A stretch of 64,000 bases of DNA from the NCBI GenBank assembly GCA_030220185.1, contig JASPKZ010001256.1, forward strand, positions 45,001 through 109,000, read 5' to 3'. Position 1 is the first letter of the stretch. Each line of letters opens with the position of its first letter. Of the stretch, positions 20,901 through 31,404 are shown piece by piece. The position numbers and the translations under genes are program-made. The notes beneath the pieces are model-generated. The model ran no database searches. It was given only the letters and a program-made list of their open reading frames with translations, and had not been told where the DNA came from. This stretch comes from Diploptera punctata. Its lineage: Eukaryota; Arthropoda; Insecta; Blattodea; Blaberidae.

Positions 20901-21631
20901 ACGTTTTAATGTATGCTGACGATGTGGTTATTATTCAAGAAAATGAAAATAATTTGCAGTACTCTTTACATCAATTAAATCAGTTATGCCAAGAATATAA
21001 TTTCAAAATATCGAAAGAAAAAACAAAAATAATGGGGGAAACGATCATATAAGATCAAAAATCGTAATAGACAACAAACCTCTGGAACAAGTAACAAATT
21101 TCAATTATTTGGGTTGTAATTTTACTATAAACACAAAAACTGAAAGAGACATACATATGAAACTGTCGAAATTTCAAATTATATGCGGAACTATACATAA
21201 AACATTAAAGAATAAAACAAGAAGAGATACTAGATTGAAGTTTTATAAAACATTGACAGTTCCTGCATTACTTTATGGGAGCGAAACTTGGGTAATGACC
21301 AAAAAATTGCAAAGTAGAATACAAAGCGCAGAAATGAACTTACTCAGAAGAACAAAAGGCTGCACAAGATTAGATCGGATAAGGAATGAAGATATAAGAA
21401 CAGAGTTAAATATGTATCCATTGGATGAGAAAATCAGAGCATGTAGAGAGAAATGGTTTACACACGTGGAAAAAATGAATGTATCAAGATTACCGAGAGC
21501 AGCATTCAACTACAAGCCAAGAGGTTCAAGGAATGTAGGAAGGCCAGTGAAAAGATGGACAGAACAACTGTGAGGCGGAACAGCCAATTTGCCTAGCCCG
21601 TGAAGTGAAGGAGAAGAAGAAGAAGAAGAAA
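20901..21631 (+). mobile_element. LINE-C, 5'-truncated, with (GAA)n tail
   Basis: Begins in RT motif C (YADDVVIIQENENN), passes motif D (FKISKEKTKIM) with one frameshift near 21050, and is then open for 154 codons (21109-21573). It has LGCNFTINTKTERDIHMK, IICGTIHKTLKNKTRRDTRLKFYKTL, YGSETWVMTKK, RIQSAEMNLLRRTKGCTRLDRIRNEDIR, MYPLDEKIRACREKW and RNVGRPVKRWTEQL, ending TGA. The 3' UTR is about 45 bp (CGGAACAGCCAATTTGCCTA) and ends in (GAA)n at 21611-21630. ATTTTATTTA at 20891-20900 and 21632-21641 is a plausible 10-bp target duplication, though this sequence also resembles the repeat E tail it sits in. Confidence 0.88.
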
Positions 21632-21935
21632 ATTTTATTTATTTAGCCTACTGGAGTGGAGGCCATGTGGTCTTCTCTTCCACTCACCAGTACAGACATA
21701 TGTTACATAGAAGATAGGAACAGAGGGAATCTCGTTAATCCATACTTGCGTGTCACTAATTAGATGACGAAGCATTTGGCTACCTTAAGAGACAATCACA
21801 ATTAACCCTGATATTAAACACATTAAATGAAGATTTTATCAATAAGATTATATCTATAAGATTAAGATCGATAATACGATAATTAAAATTTAAATTATAT
21901 AAATAATCAAATGTAGATAAGCAAGATAAATTAAA
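21632..21935 (-). mobile_element. Repeat E 3' end
   Basis: On the minus strand ends with CTGGTGAGTGGAAGAGAAGA, the CC-loop-GG hairpin and TAAATAAATAAAA. LINE-C is inserted at its tail. Confidence 0.7.
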
Positions 21936-21954
21936 TTGTTTGGTAGACTGTCCT

Positions 21955-22297
21955 TCAGACAGGTGAATAGAGAAAATTTCATAATAATGAGCTACATGGT
22001 ATGTATAGCAAGCTAGATGTAATAAGAACAGTTAAGTCTCTTAGACTGCTATGGGCAGGGCATGTGGCACGAATGGGAACTGAAAGAGATGCATGGAAAC
22101 TTCTTGTAGGAAAACCAGAAGGAAAACGCCCAATTGGTAGACCAAGAATGATGTGAAGAATATAATTATCCATGATTTGAGGGAAGTAGATTATACAGGG
22201 ATGAATGGAAAACATTAGCTCAAGGTAGGGATGTATGAAGAACTAATGTCCGCGAGGCCATGAACCTACGGATTCGATAGAGCCCGTGAGTTAGTTT
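21955..22297 (+). mobile_element. LINE-A 3' end
   Basis: The last ~340 bp of LINE-A, ending ACCTACGGATTCGATAGAGC and GTGAGTTAG. Frame broken. Confidence 0.85.
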
Positions 22298-22432
22298 TAG
22301 ACTGTCCCTACCTAGTGTAGGCCTACATGAAAAAAATGAGATACAGGAAACTAATTTGACAGTTGTACAATATTTAAAGAAATAACAGAACATATGTGTT
22401 AATCTTAGTACTATTTTCATGAAATAAATTGA

Positions 22433-22433
<1 letters not shown>

Positions 22434-22502
<69 letters not shown>

Positions 22503-22530
22503 TATTATTTATTATTATTAAAATAGTACT
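22434..22530. repeat. (ATT)n microsatellite
   Basis: About 30 ATT units, nearly pure. Confidence 0.95.
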
Positions 22531-22659
22531 ATCAATGAGTGTGTAAGTTTGTTTGTTATTAAACAATTCTTCTGTTTGTTTTTTAACAATGTTATACTCG
22601 CAGTTTAACAGTCACTAACAAAGGACGGAAGGGAATTCACAAATATAATAATTAAACAA

Positions 22660-22925
22660 TGGAAACCAGATAATAAGAACAATTAAGTCTCGTAGACTGT
22701 GATGGTAGGACATGTAGCACAAACGGGGAATGAAAGAAAGGCATGGGAGCTTCTTATAGCGAAACTAGAGGGTAAACACCCAGTTGTTAGACCAAGAATG
22801 AGTTGGGATTATAACAATAATCATGATCTGAGGGAAGTAGATTATAGAGGAGATGATTAGAAAACATTAGCTCAGGATGGAGGGATGTGAGGAGAGCTTA
22901 TGTCCGCGTGGCCGCGTGAGTTGTT
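22660..22925 (+). mobile_element. LINE-A 3' fragment
   Basis: From GGAAACCAGATAATAAGAAC to GTGAGTTGTTAG; the ATGAACCTACGGGTTCGAT block is deleted. Frame broken. Confidence 0.8.
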
Positions 22926-23030
22926 AGTCAATAATAAACAATGCAATTTTAGCTAATTTCGAAGGAATAACGCTATTTAGTTGTTCTAATGAAAGGATTT
23001 TTATTTTTTTACAGTTCATGTCCAAAATTC

Positions 23031-23031
23031 T

Positions 23032-23062
<31 letters not shown>

Positions 23063-23120
23063 AAATTATATTGGCCTATTTGTGTGTGTGTGTTGTGTGT
23101 GTGTGTGTGTGGGTGTGTGT

Positions 23121-23160
<40 letters not shown>
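23031..23160. repeat. Compound (TA)n...(TG)n microsatellite
   Basis: (TA)n at 23033-23060, a short spacer, then interrupted (TG)n at 23084-23158. Confidence 0.95.
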
Positions 23161-23161
<1 letters not shown>

Positions 23162-23164
23162 CCG

Positions 23165-23480
23165 TTAACGCTCTAGTGTCCGCAATATTTGTTTAATGAA
23201 AACCAAACTTGCCACATTAATTATACTATTTATTAAAAAAAGTAAAATTGTTCTAGCGGTCGCACTTTTAGATGTTTCAATGAAACTGAGTATATGCTAT
23301 TGAAATAAATCGAGAAAGGTATTCTCAAAAAAATCAGCGAAATCAGAAGTCGGGGTTTACTGAAATCCGAAATTAAAAATTTACTTTAGCAACCGCAATG
23401 TTTGGTTCAGCGCAATATATACCATACAGTTCAATTAATACTTAAATTGGCAATTTACCCTAAAAATAAATATATTGGTT
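23165..23480 (-). repeat. Repeat F-like segment
   Basis: Contains CTAGCGGTCGCACTTTTAGA and ACTGAAATCCGAAATTAAAAA, matching complements of motifs in the tandem copy at 19185. Ends approximate. Confidence 0.5.
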
Positions 23481-23669
23481 TAATTTAATTAATATATTTT
23501 TATAGAAAATGGAAAAAAAGAATCGGTAAATATTATTTAATTTGGTGTCAAATTATACAACAATATGCATATAGGTAATAATTTATTATGTATTTGTTTT
23601 TTTTTTCTGCGGTGCGTCACTTTTAAATAAGCTGGCATCAGAAATTCAGTTTCTCCAATTTAACAAGAC

Positions 23670-24417
23670 TATTTAACTCATGCCCCAAATGGTAGTCAAT
23701 GACCAATCACATTTCAATGATTTTTTATTTACAACCAATCACAGTCGTGTTTCGCCTAAAATTTACCAACTAAAGTTTATCATAATAAAGAAAGTATCTC
23801 CTTTTTAACATCCTGAGTAGGTCATAGCATTATTTTGCAGTGACTGACTCTTTAAAAAATACGGCTACCAGATTGTATATATAGTGCATGAATGTCAACA
23901 CGTAGCGCTTACGAGAGATAATATAAAAACATTTGTAACAATTGATTATACCACAAAAAAAAGAAACCACTGTTTGAACTTTCTTAAATGAATTATTTTC
24001 CAGGAAATGACGCAGAAATATGCAATTGACATATTTACATCATAGGACATCAGAACTGATTTAATATCTATAACGTTGGTTATAAATTTCTCCAAGGTTG
24101 CAAACCTTACAACATTGCAATCATTTGGCAATAAATAATATAATGATCTGGTTGCAGTGATCGAACAAAAGAAGCAAATGAAGTGTACCAATCGTTTCTC
24201 ATTTGTTTTCAAACATCGCCGTTTACATTAAATATATAAATATTTTAAAATAACTATAGTTAAATAATGATTTGTGAGTATACAGATTAATTTTATTCGT
24301 TAAATAGTCCTAAAAAATGTCACTCTTGATTTCCAAATTCTCTACATAAATTCACTCCTCACTTCGTGAGTCGTGAATTTATCGATAATTTGGAAATCAC
24401 TCGTGGCATTACTTATG
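23670..24417 (+). mobile_element. Repeat G, copy 1
   Basis: Starts GACTATTTAACTCATGCCCC and ends TGGCATTACTTATGA, about 745 bp. The last ~110 bp form an imperfect palindrome (AATGCCACTCTTGATTTCC to GGAAATCACTCGTGGCATT). Just inside this, GTTAAATAGTC inverts the GACTATTTAAC start. The longest frames are about 88 codons and unconserved in other copies, so it is non-coding. Confidence 0.85.
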
Positions 24418-24720
24418 AGATATATACATTACGTTAACTAGCAAAATGGATCCATAATTTAGACTCACATGGTTTTACACAGTTTCTGCGCGACGGACTG
24501 TTTTAAATTTCAAACTCTACTATATCATATGTTGTGTATTTGGAGTTCCCCTAACACGGATATCGCTTGAAAATGTACTTATGGACGTATTTATATACTG
24601 TACACATGTGTGCATTCACGTAATGTATGTATGAATTATACACTACGTGTAAGTACATTTCATCAGATTGGACATTTAAGAATAAAATACGGTATATGAC
24701 CATATATGTCAATGTGTATA
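24418..24720. other. No recognisable feature
   Basis: AT-rich; nothing recognised. Confidence 0.4.
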
Positions 24721-25562
24721 CAGAGTGTTTTCTAAATTAGACCGACAAACTTTGATACAAATAGATAACCTTCGTTGAAGGATATTTTGTTAAGGAACTC
24801 ATGGCCTGCGACGCTTCGTTTCAGTGCTAGAGGGATCTTACAGGAAGGGACTGAAGGAAACGGATAAACATTCCTTTCAGAACAAGAGAGGTTGTCATTG
24901 CTACTATCTCTTGGTTTGTTTACTTCCGAAGCTCAGTAGCATTCGGTATCAATTACAGCAAGATTGTTTACATCCATTGGTACGATCTGTTGGCCATCTG
25001 ACAGCTACATTTGACGCTCGTTGGATAGGTAGGGGTTGGCCCACTGGCTGGCCGGCACGCTAGTCTGACCTGACCTGCTAAATTTATTTTTGTGCGACAA
25101 TATGAAGGCAATGGTGTATGAAACCGATATTGACTCTGAAGAAGATCTTGTAGCACGGATTGTTAGCGCAACAGCTGAAATAAGGGAAACTCCTAGCATC
25201 TTTGGAAGGATACAACAAAGTATGGCACATTGATGCACTGTTTGTATGCATATCAATGGACGTGTGTTGTGAGGGCACAATAAACTGGATCCATCCTGAC
25301 AATGCAATACTGTAGTTTTTTTTAAAAGAATTAGGTACATTTTGTTTCTGCTTGTCTGTAAAGTATTTGGATTAACACACAGAATTATGTGACACAAATG
25401 AATTGTTATTTGCACGTACCTGCTTCCTTCCATCCCTTCCTCTAAGACCCCTTTTGCAATGAAACTAAACGTCACAGCTTATAGGTTTCTTAAAAAAATA
25501 TGCTTCAATGAAGGTTAACTATCTGCTCCCAAAGTTTGTCGGTCTAATTTAGAAACACCCTG
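24721..25562 (+). mobile_element. Tc1/mariner relic with transposase 3' part
   Basis: Termini CAGAGTGTTTTCTAAATTAG and the complement of CAGGGTGTTTCTAAATTAG are inverted over about 60 bp, with TA on both sides (24719-24720, 25563-25564). The interior, with frameshifts, reads FDARWIGRGWPTGWPARS, DLLNLFLCDNMKAMVYETDID and EEDLVARIVSA, the C-terminal catalytic region of a DD41D-type mariner transposase. The third catalytic aspartate position reads N or is lost. The N-terminal two thirds is deleted, so the copy is non-autonomous. Confidence 0.88.
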
Positions 25563-25564
25563 TA

Positions 25565-25840
25565 TAAATAAATTAAATAAAAAATAAACATAAATATAGT
25601 AGCTTATAAGAGGGAATCTTTGTTTTGGAACCTGCAGGCGATACAAATCACTAGCACGCAATGCTGCAATTCACACTGCATTAATGCGTTCATTGCACTG
25701 AATTAGTATTATGACCAAGTGAGCCCGTGAACTTTATTTCAACAGCATCACAACTTACATTAATCTACAATCTGAAAGTAAGTTATGCATAAATGTACCT
25801 GTTTGCATTGTGTTGTACAATTCGACAATTTAAATAATAT
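25565..25840. other. No recognisable feature
   Basis: Spacer between two mariner-type elements; nothing recognised. Confidence 0.4.
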
Positions 25841-25841
25841 A

Positions 25842-27171
25842 CAGGGTGGACCGCTCGAATGGACCTAATTTCAATTGCTTGTTACTGGCAAACGGTTGAA
25901 GATAGAAACTTGAAACAACGTTCATAGTACAGAAAAACTCACCAAGTTTCGAATCCTGTCGGTAGATGGCACAAAGATACGTTTCTCGTTCTTAGATTTA
26001 ATTGTTTGTGAAAATGGCGACTCCGCAGATGAAAGCGCAAGCTGTTTTGTGGTATGCGGAGTTTAAATCAATCATTAGAGTTCAAAGGGAGTTCCGGCGT
26101 GTGTTTAACCGTGTGATGCTCCAACTGCTAGAAGCATAAAGAAGTGGCGTGATACATTATTAGCTACAGGATCTGTGTTGAAGAAGCATGGTGGTGGTCG
26201 CAGAGCATCCGATGAAATGGTAGCAAATGTTCAAGCCGCATTTGAGCGAAGCCCCCGGAAGTCATTAAGAAGAGCTTCGCGGGAACTTCAAATACCAAAA
26301 TCGACATTACAACGGATTGTCCACAAACGCCTCAAACTGCCACGCATATAAAGTTGCAGTTAGTGCAACGTCTGGAGCCGAATGACATGCCGAAACGAGT
26401 GGAATTCGCCAATACGATGCTGGACCGTCTCGGCGCTGATCCTGACTTCATGACCAAGATTTTCTTCTCGGACGAAGCCACTTTCCATTTGTCAGGCAAG
26501 GTAAACCGGCATAATGTGCGGATCTGGGGATCGGAGAATCCTCACGCTATTCAAGAGCATGTTCGTGATAGTCCGAAGATGAATGTTTGGTGCAGTTTGT
26601 CACATAATAAGGTCATTGGACCGTTTTTCTTCGCCGAGAAAACTGTTCGTGGTACCACATATCTTGACATGCTGGAGCAGTTCTTCTTTCCACAAATTGA
26701 ACAACTGCAGCCTAACATCGTTTTCCAGCAAGATGGTGCTCCTCCCCACTGGTCCAATGAAGTTCGTACGACTTTGGACAACATTTTCCCTGGCCGTTGG
26801 ATTGGTAGGGGAGGACCAATCGCGTGGCCCCCGAGATCTCCCGATTTAACACCACTGGATTTCTTTCTCTGGGGCTATGTCAAAGATAAAGTTTACACCA
26901 CCCCAGTCAAAGACCTTCGTGATCTTCGTGAGCGCATCATAGAGGCTATTGAGAACATTCCAGAAGACATACTCCAACGTACTTGGCAAGAAATTGTTCA
27001 TCGCTTTGATATCGTCACAGTGACTGCTGGGGCTCATATAGAGATGTGGTGATCTGGATATCAAAACTTGGTGAGTTTTTCTGTAATATGAACGTTGTTT
27101 TAAGTTTCTATCTTCAACCGTTTGCCAGTAACAAGCAATTGAAATTAGGTCCATTCGAGCGGTCCACCCTG
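25842..27171 (+). mobile_element. DD41D mariner-type transposon, copy 1
   Basis: 1330 bp, flanked by TA (25840-25841 and 27172-27173). The terminal inverted repeats begin CAGGGTGGACCGCTCGAATG and are about 110 bp long. It is almost the same as the inverted copy at 62037-63363. It contains one transposase gene, here broken by small insertions. Its right TA abuts the end of a pogo-like element. Confidence 0.97.
26014..27052 (+). pseudogene. DD41D mariner transposase, frameshifted
   Basis: ATG at 26014, TGA at 27052. Compared with the open copy at 62157-63191 it has three small insertions: 2 bp (GT) in an ACCGTGTGATG context at about 26112, 1 bp (C) near 26340 and 1 bp (T) near 26353. They total 4 bp, exactly the length difference (1039 versus 1035). 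The last 232 codons, from MQLVQRLEPNDMPKRVEF to the stop, give the same protein as the other copy and include all three catalytic aspartates. Each insertion extends a 1-2 base repeat, so sequencing or assembly error is as likely as true decay. Confidence 0.9.
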
Positions 27172-27299
27172 TACACTAAAAGCTTCTTATTCGCAGGGGA
27201 TGTTCCGCAAATATGCCGCGAATAGAGAAACCGTGAAATGCTAATTTGTATGGGTTTGTAGGGGATATGTTCCAAGGTTCCAAAATAAAATAACAATTA

Positions 27300-27992
27300 T
27301 CATAAGTAATGCCACGAGTGATTTCCAATTTATCTAGAGAATTTGAAAATCAAGAGTGGCATTTGTTAGGACTATTTAACGTATAAAATTAAGCTGTTTA
27401 CTCACAAATCATTATTTAACTATAGTTATTTTAAAATATTTATATATTTAATGTAAACGGTGATGTTTGAAAACAAATGTGAAACGATTGGTACACTTCA
27501 TTTGCTTTTCTTGTTCTCACTGCAACCAGATCATAATATTATTTATTGCCAAAGGATCGCAATGTTGTAAGAATGCACCCTAGTGTAGAAATTTATAACC
27601 AACCTAATAGGTGTTAAATAATTTCTGATGTCCAATGATGTAAATATGTCAATTATATTTTTCTGCAACGTCATTTCCTGCAAAATAATTCGTTTAAGAA
27701 AGTGCAAACAGTGGTTTTTTTTGTGGTATAAACAGTTGTTACAAAGTTTTATATTATCTCTCGCATTCCCTTTCTGTTGACATTCATGCCGTATTTCTCA
27801 GAGAGTCAGTCACTGCAAAATAATGCTATGACCTATTCATAAGGTTAAAAAGGAGGTGCTTTCTTTATTATGATAAACTTTAGTTGGTAAATTTTAGGCA
27901 AAACAAGACTGTGATTGGTTGTAAATAAAAAATCATTGAAATGTGATTGGTCATTGACTCCCATTTGGGGCATGAGTTAAATAGTAAAAATA
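27300..27992 (-). mobile_element. Repeat G, copy 2, inside the pogo-like element
   Basis: Minus orientation: TCATAAGTAATGCCACGAG at the left, and the complement of the GACTATTTAACTCATGCCCC start at the right. The palindromic end is shorter than in copy 1. Confidence 0.85.
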
Positions 27993-28039
27993 AAATCAAT
28001 TAATGAGGGATTTTGAACAATTCCTATTCATTATTACTG

Positions 28040-28245
28040 CCTGGCTTATGCAAGGGTTTAAAGAAGTTAGTAACTTTTTCTTGTTTTGCCGCTTCTAAAA
28101 GGTCTTTCAATTTAGATTGATATTCAGCGATAGAATTCCTTATTTTGTCTTCGGATTTCTTTATGAATCGTAGTTAATTCATTAGCATTGAAACAGCGTG
28201 ATACAGACACAAATGACTCGCCAACGCGTAAACGGTCAAGCATTT
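28040..28245 (-). pseudogene. Pogo-type transposase N-terminal HTH remnant
   Basis: The minus strand reads LDRLRVGESFVSVSRCFNAN, then after a +1 shift KKSEDKIRNSIAEYQSKLKD and FFKPLHKPG. The pattern L-x-R-L-x-x-G-E-S-x-x-S-x-x-R-x-F-N-x-N-E and I-K-K-x-E-D-K-I-R-N-S-I is the CENP-B/pogo-type helix-turn-helix. No DDE residues remain. Confidence 0.72.
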
Positions 28246-28753
28246 ATATTTTTATTTTTTTATTTAAGCGGCAACTCTACTTTTTTCCGCTTGGCAAACT
28301 AATTCTCTTTCCTTTTACTCTACATTATAAATTGGAAACAAAGCAGAAGATACACGTGTTATTCAATGAAAATTATTACAACGAATGACAAGTTCAAACA
28401 ACAAAACTCCGATCGTGGCGAGGGCGTCATTTATCAACGGACATAGCAGCACGTGAAATACGTTGTCTTTTAACAACGAACTTTAGGCTTAGTGACAATA
28501 AGGTTTATTTTACTTTCATATTAATTTATCCATTTGGTTTGAATAATTCTCTGTAAAAGTCGCCTTGGCACGTGCCTGCAGTAAAAAAGTTGCTGATGCG
28601 TTAATAAAGGATACTAATACTCCTAATATACCGACTGGATTCGCCAATAAATACATTTCTAACCCCGAATACAGGAACTGTATCGCGATTTTTTAACCCG
28701 CCAATAATGAAAATGCCAATAAGAGAACCGCGAATAACGAGGTTTTACAGCAA

Positions 28754-29160
28754 ATCCATTCATTTTTCCATTACTTTCTTAATGTATCTTATAGGATAAA
28801 CTGCCAATTTACGAGTTAATTAAATATGTGGTTATACTTTGTGAGAAACCAAACATGGGGCTGCTAGAGTCTATTTGTATTTTTTATGTTTCAGGTAAAC
28901 CCTTACTTATAATGATCCGATTTCGGTAATTTTTGGAACATGACTTCCTCGGTTTATTTTAAAAGCATATACTGAAACTCTTTGTGAAACAAATTGCGAC
29001 CGCTAGAGCGATTTCTTTAGTTTCGTGTCAGGTGAACTCTTTTGCTGGTTAACGAACTCGATATTACTTTATTTAATTAATTGCTACATTTAATTCTAGT
29101 ATCGATGAAACAAAATTGCGGCCGCTAGAGCATTAACCACACTCACAAGTGTGATATATA
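28754..29160. repeat. Repeat F segment, about 1.5 units
   Basis: Has CTCGGTTTATTTTAAAAGC, GCGACCGCTAGAGCGATTT, GTGTCAGGTGAACTC and later ATTGCGGCCGCTAGAGCATT, ordered as in the tandem F at 19185. Confidence 0.6.
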
Positions 29161-29329
29161 TATACACACACATATAACTATTCCAAAAAGATTACAGTGG
29201 CATGGCCATGTCAAAGAATGCCAGAGCAAATATTGCCTAAAATTGTTATGAAATGGATCCCAATGGAAAGGAGGAAGGGAGGAAGATCGAAGAAAACTTG
29301 GATAGAAGGGGTACATGCGGCAATGAATA

Positions 29330-29898
29330 CACTGGTCGACAAAAATGAACTTTTTTCCTTTCGCCAGATTAAAAATATGAGATTTTAGAAGTATTTTTGA
29401 TCCTGAATTTAAATATCATTTCAGTTTCTTCCTATCAGGCAAGAGTTTTCTGCGATATTCATTTACATTTTTATAATTTTTAATAAAATCCATCTAACTC
29501 TAACTCATTCTGACTTACCTAGAAAGTGGTAGATAGTGATTTTCGGGCATATTTTGCATCTGGAACATCTCTCTTCTTGGTCCAACAGTAGTCAGCCAGC
29601 ATATTAGAACTCCACTTGCCTTGGTACCTCTTTTCCATTGTGGAAATTTGCTGATGAAAACGCTCACCGTGCTCATCAGAGACAGTCCTTAAATACAGCT
29701 TGAATAAAATCGCTACATGTAAGGTAAAGGTTCCTATGACAGGTCAAAGTGAATGCTAAAATCAATTTTTAAAAAGTAGCTGTCACAAAAAAACTGTGCC
29801 TGATGGAAAAATTCTGACTACATATCTGAATTCAGTATGAAAAAATGCACTAGATTCGCTAATCAGATTTCTTCTGAAGAAAACCTTGTCGACCAGTG
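29330..29898 (-). mobile_element. CACTG-ended DNA transposon, 569 bp, non-autonomous
   Basis: Perfect 13-bp inverted termini CACTGGTCGACAA (29330-29342; complement at 29886-29898), flanked by a 3-bp ATA duplication (29327-29329, 29899-29901). Removing the element and one ATA restores the LINE reading frame. CACTR ends and 3-bp duplications fit the CACTA (EnSpm) type; that assignment is inference. It encodes part of a conserved protein on the minus strand. Confidence 0.92.
29535..29695 (-). pseudogene. C-terminal fragment of a transposon-borne protein
   Basis: The minus strand reads TVSDEHGERFHQQISTMEKR and continues YQGKWSSNMLADYCWTKKRD. I know this SDEHGERFHQ / MLADYCW motif pair from the C-terminus of many uncharacterised arthropod proteins. 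Its presence between these inverted repeats ties that family to a transposon. About 45 residues are readable and the frame is open, but no start or upstream domain is present. Confidence 0.75.
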
Positions 29899-30005
29899 AT
29901 ATCAGAGGATTGGAGGAAGATCAATGAATGGACAGAGAGTAATGACGTTTGGTTTCCGGAAGACGGCGGCAGCTGCCATGATACCGGATGATGATGATTC
30001 CATTG

Positions 30006-30325
30006 ACGTAGTTTAAGCTCTCATCTTTTAGGTACTTTTACGTGCCACACGCCACCCGGTCCTTATAGCGGCACTACCTGTTAAGAGAGGGATTTTTAAA
30101 TATGGATCGCAAAATACTTTTTTGACCACACAAGGGCACGGATGGTCTCCCCGAATGAGAAATCAGCTCATTATCCGGGCCTCCTCCGAGACAACGCAGT
30201 ATTAAGACGAATCACACCATTCTCACACACATTCGTACTATGTAAATATTGCGAAATGGTGATGATGATTATGATGGCCACATGATGTTCAGGGGCCGTT
30301 TGAGCTTTACAGTTTCCTGACATAT
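30006..30325 (-). other. Unrecognised, with a SINE-1 scrap at 30255-30325
   Basis: 30006-30250 is unrecognised and less AT-rich. 30255-30325 has GATGATGATTATGATGGCCA, CAGGGGCCGTTTGAG and TTCCTGACAT, the SINE-1 middle on the minus strand. Confidence 0.5.
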
Positions 30326-30329
30326 AAAC

Positions 30330-31095
30330 ATATTTTCAATGTTTACACATTTCTCTGTGCCTAAGTTTTATTTTTCTTCCCATCCACTCCATGTCCTCCA
30401 GTCCTCTTGTTCTCATTCTAGTTCTTATTTCTTGTATCCATGAGTTTCGTGATCTTCATTTTTTTGTTAAGATGAACACCATTCCAATGTTTTTCTGGGC
30501 AAATTTTCGCCTTGCATTCGCCGTACATGCCCATACCAATTTAATTGCTTGTATATTTTACAATCTACTATTGAATATTTAATATTCATTTTTTTCTCGT
30601 ATGACTTTATTTCTTATTTTTTGTATTTTGAACGTCTTACTGCTTCCTCAGAATCCATTTCCATCGACATAAGTTTTTGTTGAAGTTCCATGCTTCAGCT
30701 CCATATATGACAATACTTCTCTTTTTTTTTAATTACGCCTATATATTCGTAATATATTTTTACTGGTTATATGTCTGTTCCACAGGACACCAATTAACAC
30801 TGCTGTTTTTGTTCTACCATTATTTATTCTCTTCTTAATGTCACTTTCTTGACTACTCTTCATCTACTTTTATCTCCAAATCCTCGAATTCTTCACATCT
30901 TTTAATATACCCCTTCTGATCTTCTAATATTAAATCGTCAGTTTCTACTCCACATCCCATATAAAATGTTTTTTCTAAATTTATTTTCAAACCCCAATTA
31001 TTGTATTCGCCCAATAATTTTGTGAACATTATACACAATTTAATCAGTGATTTTCGGTGCCTTTTAGATAGATCAGTGATGATCTGTTTTTTTTA
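30330..31095 (-). pseudogene. LINE-D reverse transcriptase C-terminal half
   Basis: Minus strand, with frameshifts: KLLGEYNNWGLKINLEKTFYM (RT motif D), DDLILEDQKGYIKRCEEFEDLEIKVDEE (motif E region), SDIKKRINNGRTKTAVL, VIYGAEAW, then WILRKQ and the post-RT region shared with 44565-44940. 61 codons are open at 30853-31038. The catalytic YADD lies just upstream and is lost. The left end at about 30330 has no clear tail; it abuts a SINE-1 fragment. Confidence 0.78.
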
Positions 31096-31293
31096 AATCT
31101 CTTCGTGAGAGCAATCTCAATAGTCTAATTCCTTCGCTAAAAGGAGAGGTTACACTAAGGCATCGTTACCCAACCTACGATTCGCGAACCCCCAAGGGGT
31201 TCGCAAAATATTTCAAAGGGTTCGCCAAAACTTTTCCGTAATGGCGGGTTTCGAAGTTAAATCTATTATTGTTTCTCACATTTCTGCCCCATT

Positions 31294-31295
<2 letters not shown>

Positions 31296-31369
<74 letters not shown>

Positions 31370-31403
31370 TAATAATAATAATAATAATATAATAATAATA
31401 ATA
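31296..31403. repeat. (AAT)n microsatellite inside hAT
   Basis: About 35 AAT units with two interruptions. The leucine- or tyrosine-rich minus ORFs here are artefacts. Confidence 0.95.
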
Positions 31404-31404
31404 A

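Larger units (their letters stand above)
27174..28753 (-). mobile_element. Pogo/Tigger-like transposon, interrupted
   Basis: Left end CACTAAAAGCTTCTTATTCG and the complement of the right end, CTGTAAAACCTCGTTATTCG, form inverted repeats of the CAGTAAAACC...TTATTCGCGG type known from Tigger-like elements. The minus-strand interior encodes a decayed N-terminal transposase segment (28040-28245). A repeat G copy (27300-27992) is inserted. Without it about 890 bp remain, far less than a full pogo element. The right TA target site is not obvious. Confidence 0.72.
29165..30005 (+). mobile_element. LINE-D-type 3' end split by a DNA transposon
   Basis: 29170-29329 reads QRLQWHGHVKRMPEQ-like then KIVMKWIPMERRKGGRSKKTWIEGVHAAMN. 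Joined across the insertion to 29902, the frame continues IRGLEEDQ.MDRE, matching RGLxExDxxDRxxW of other LINE-D-type copies. It ends with a GATGATGATGATT tail near 29985-29999. Confidence 0.8.

Noticed and set aside
26583..26849. 88-codon ORF overlapping the transposase in another frame (also 62360-62626)
   Set aside because: Present only because the transposase sequence is conserved between the two copies; no independent motif.
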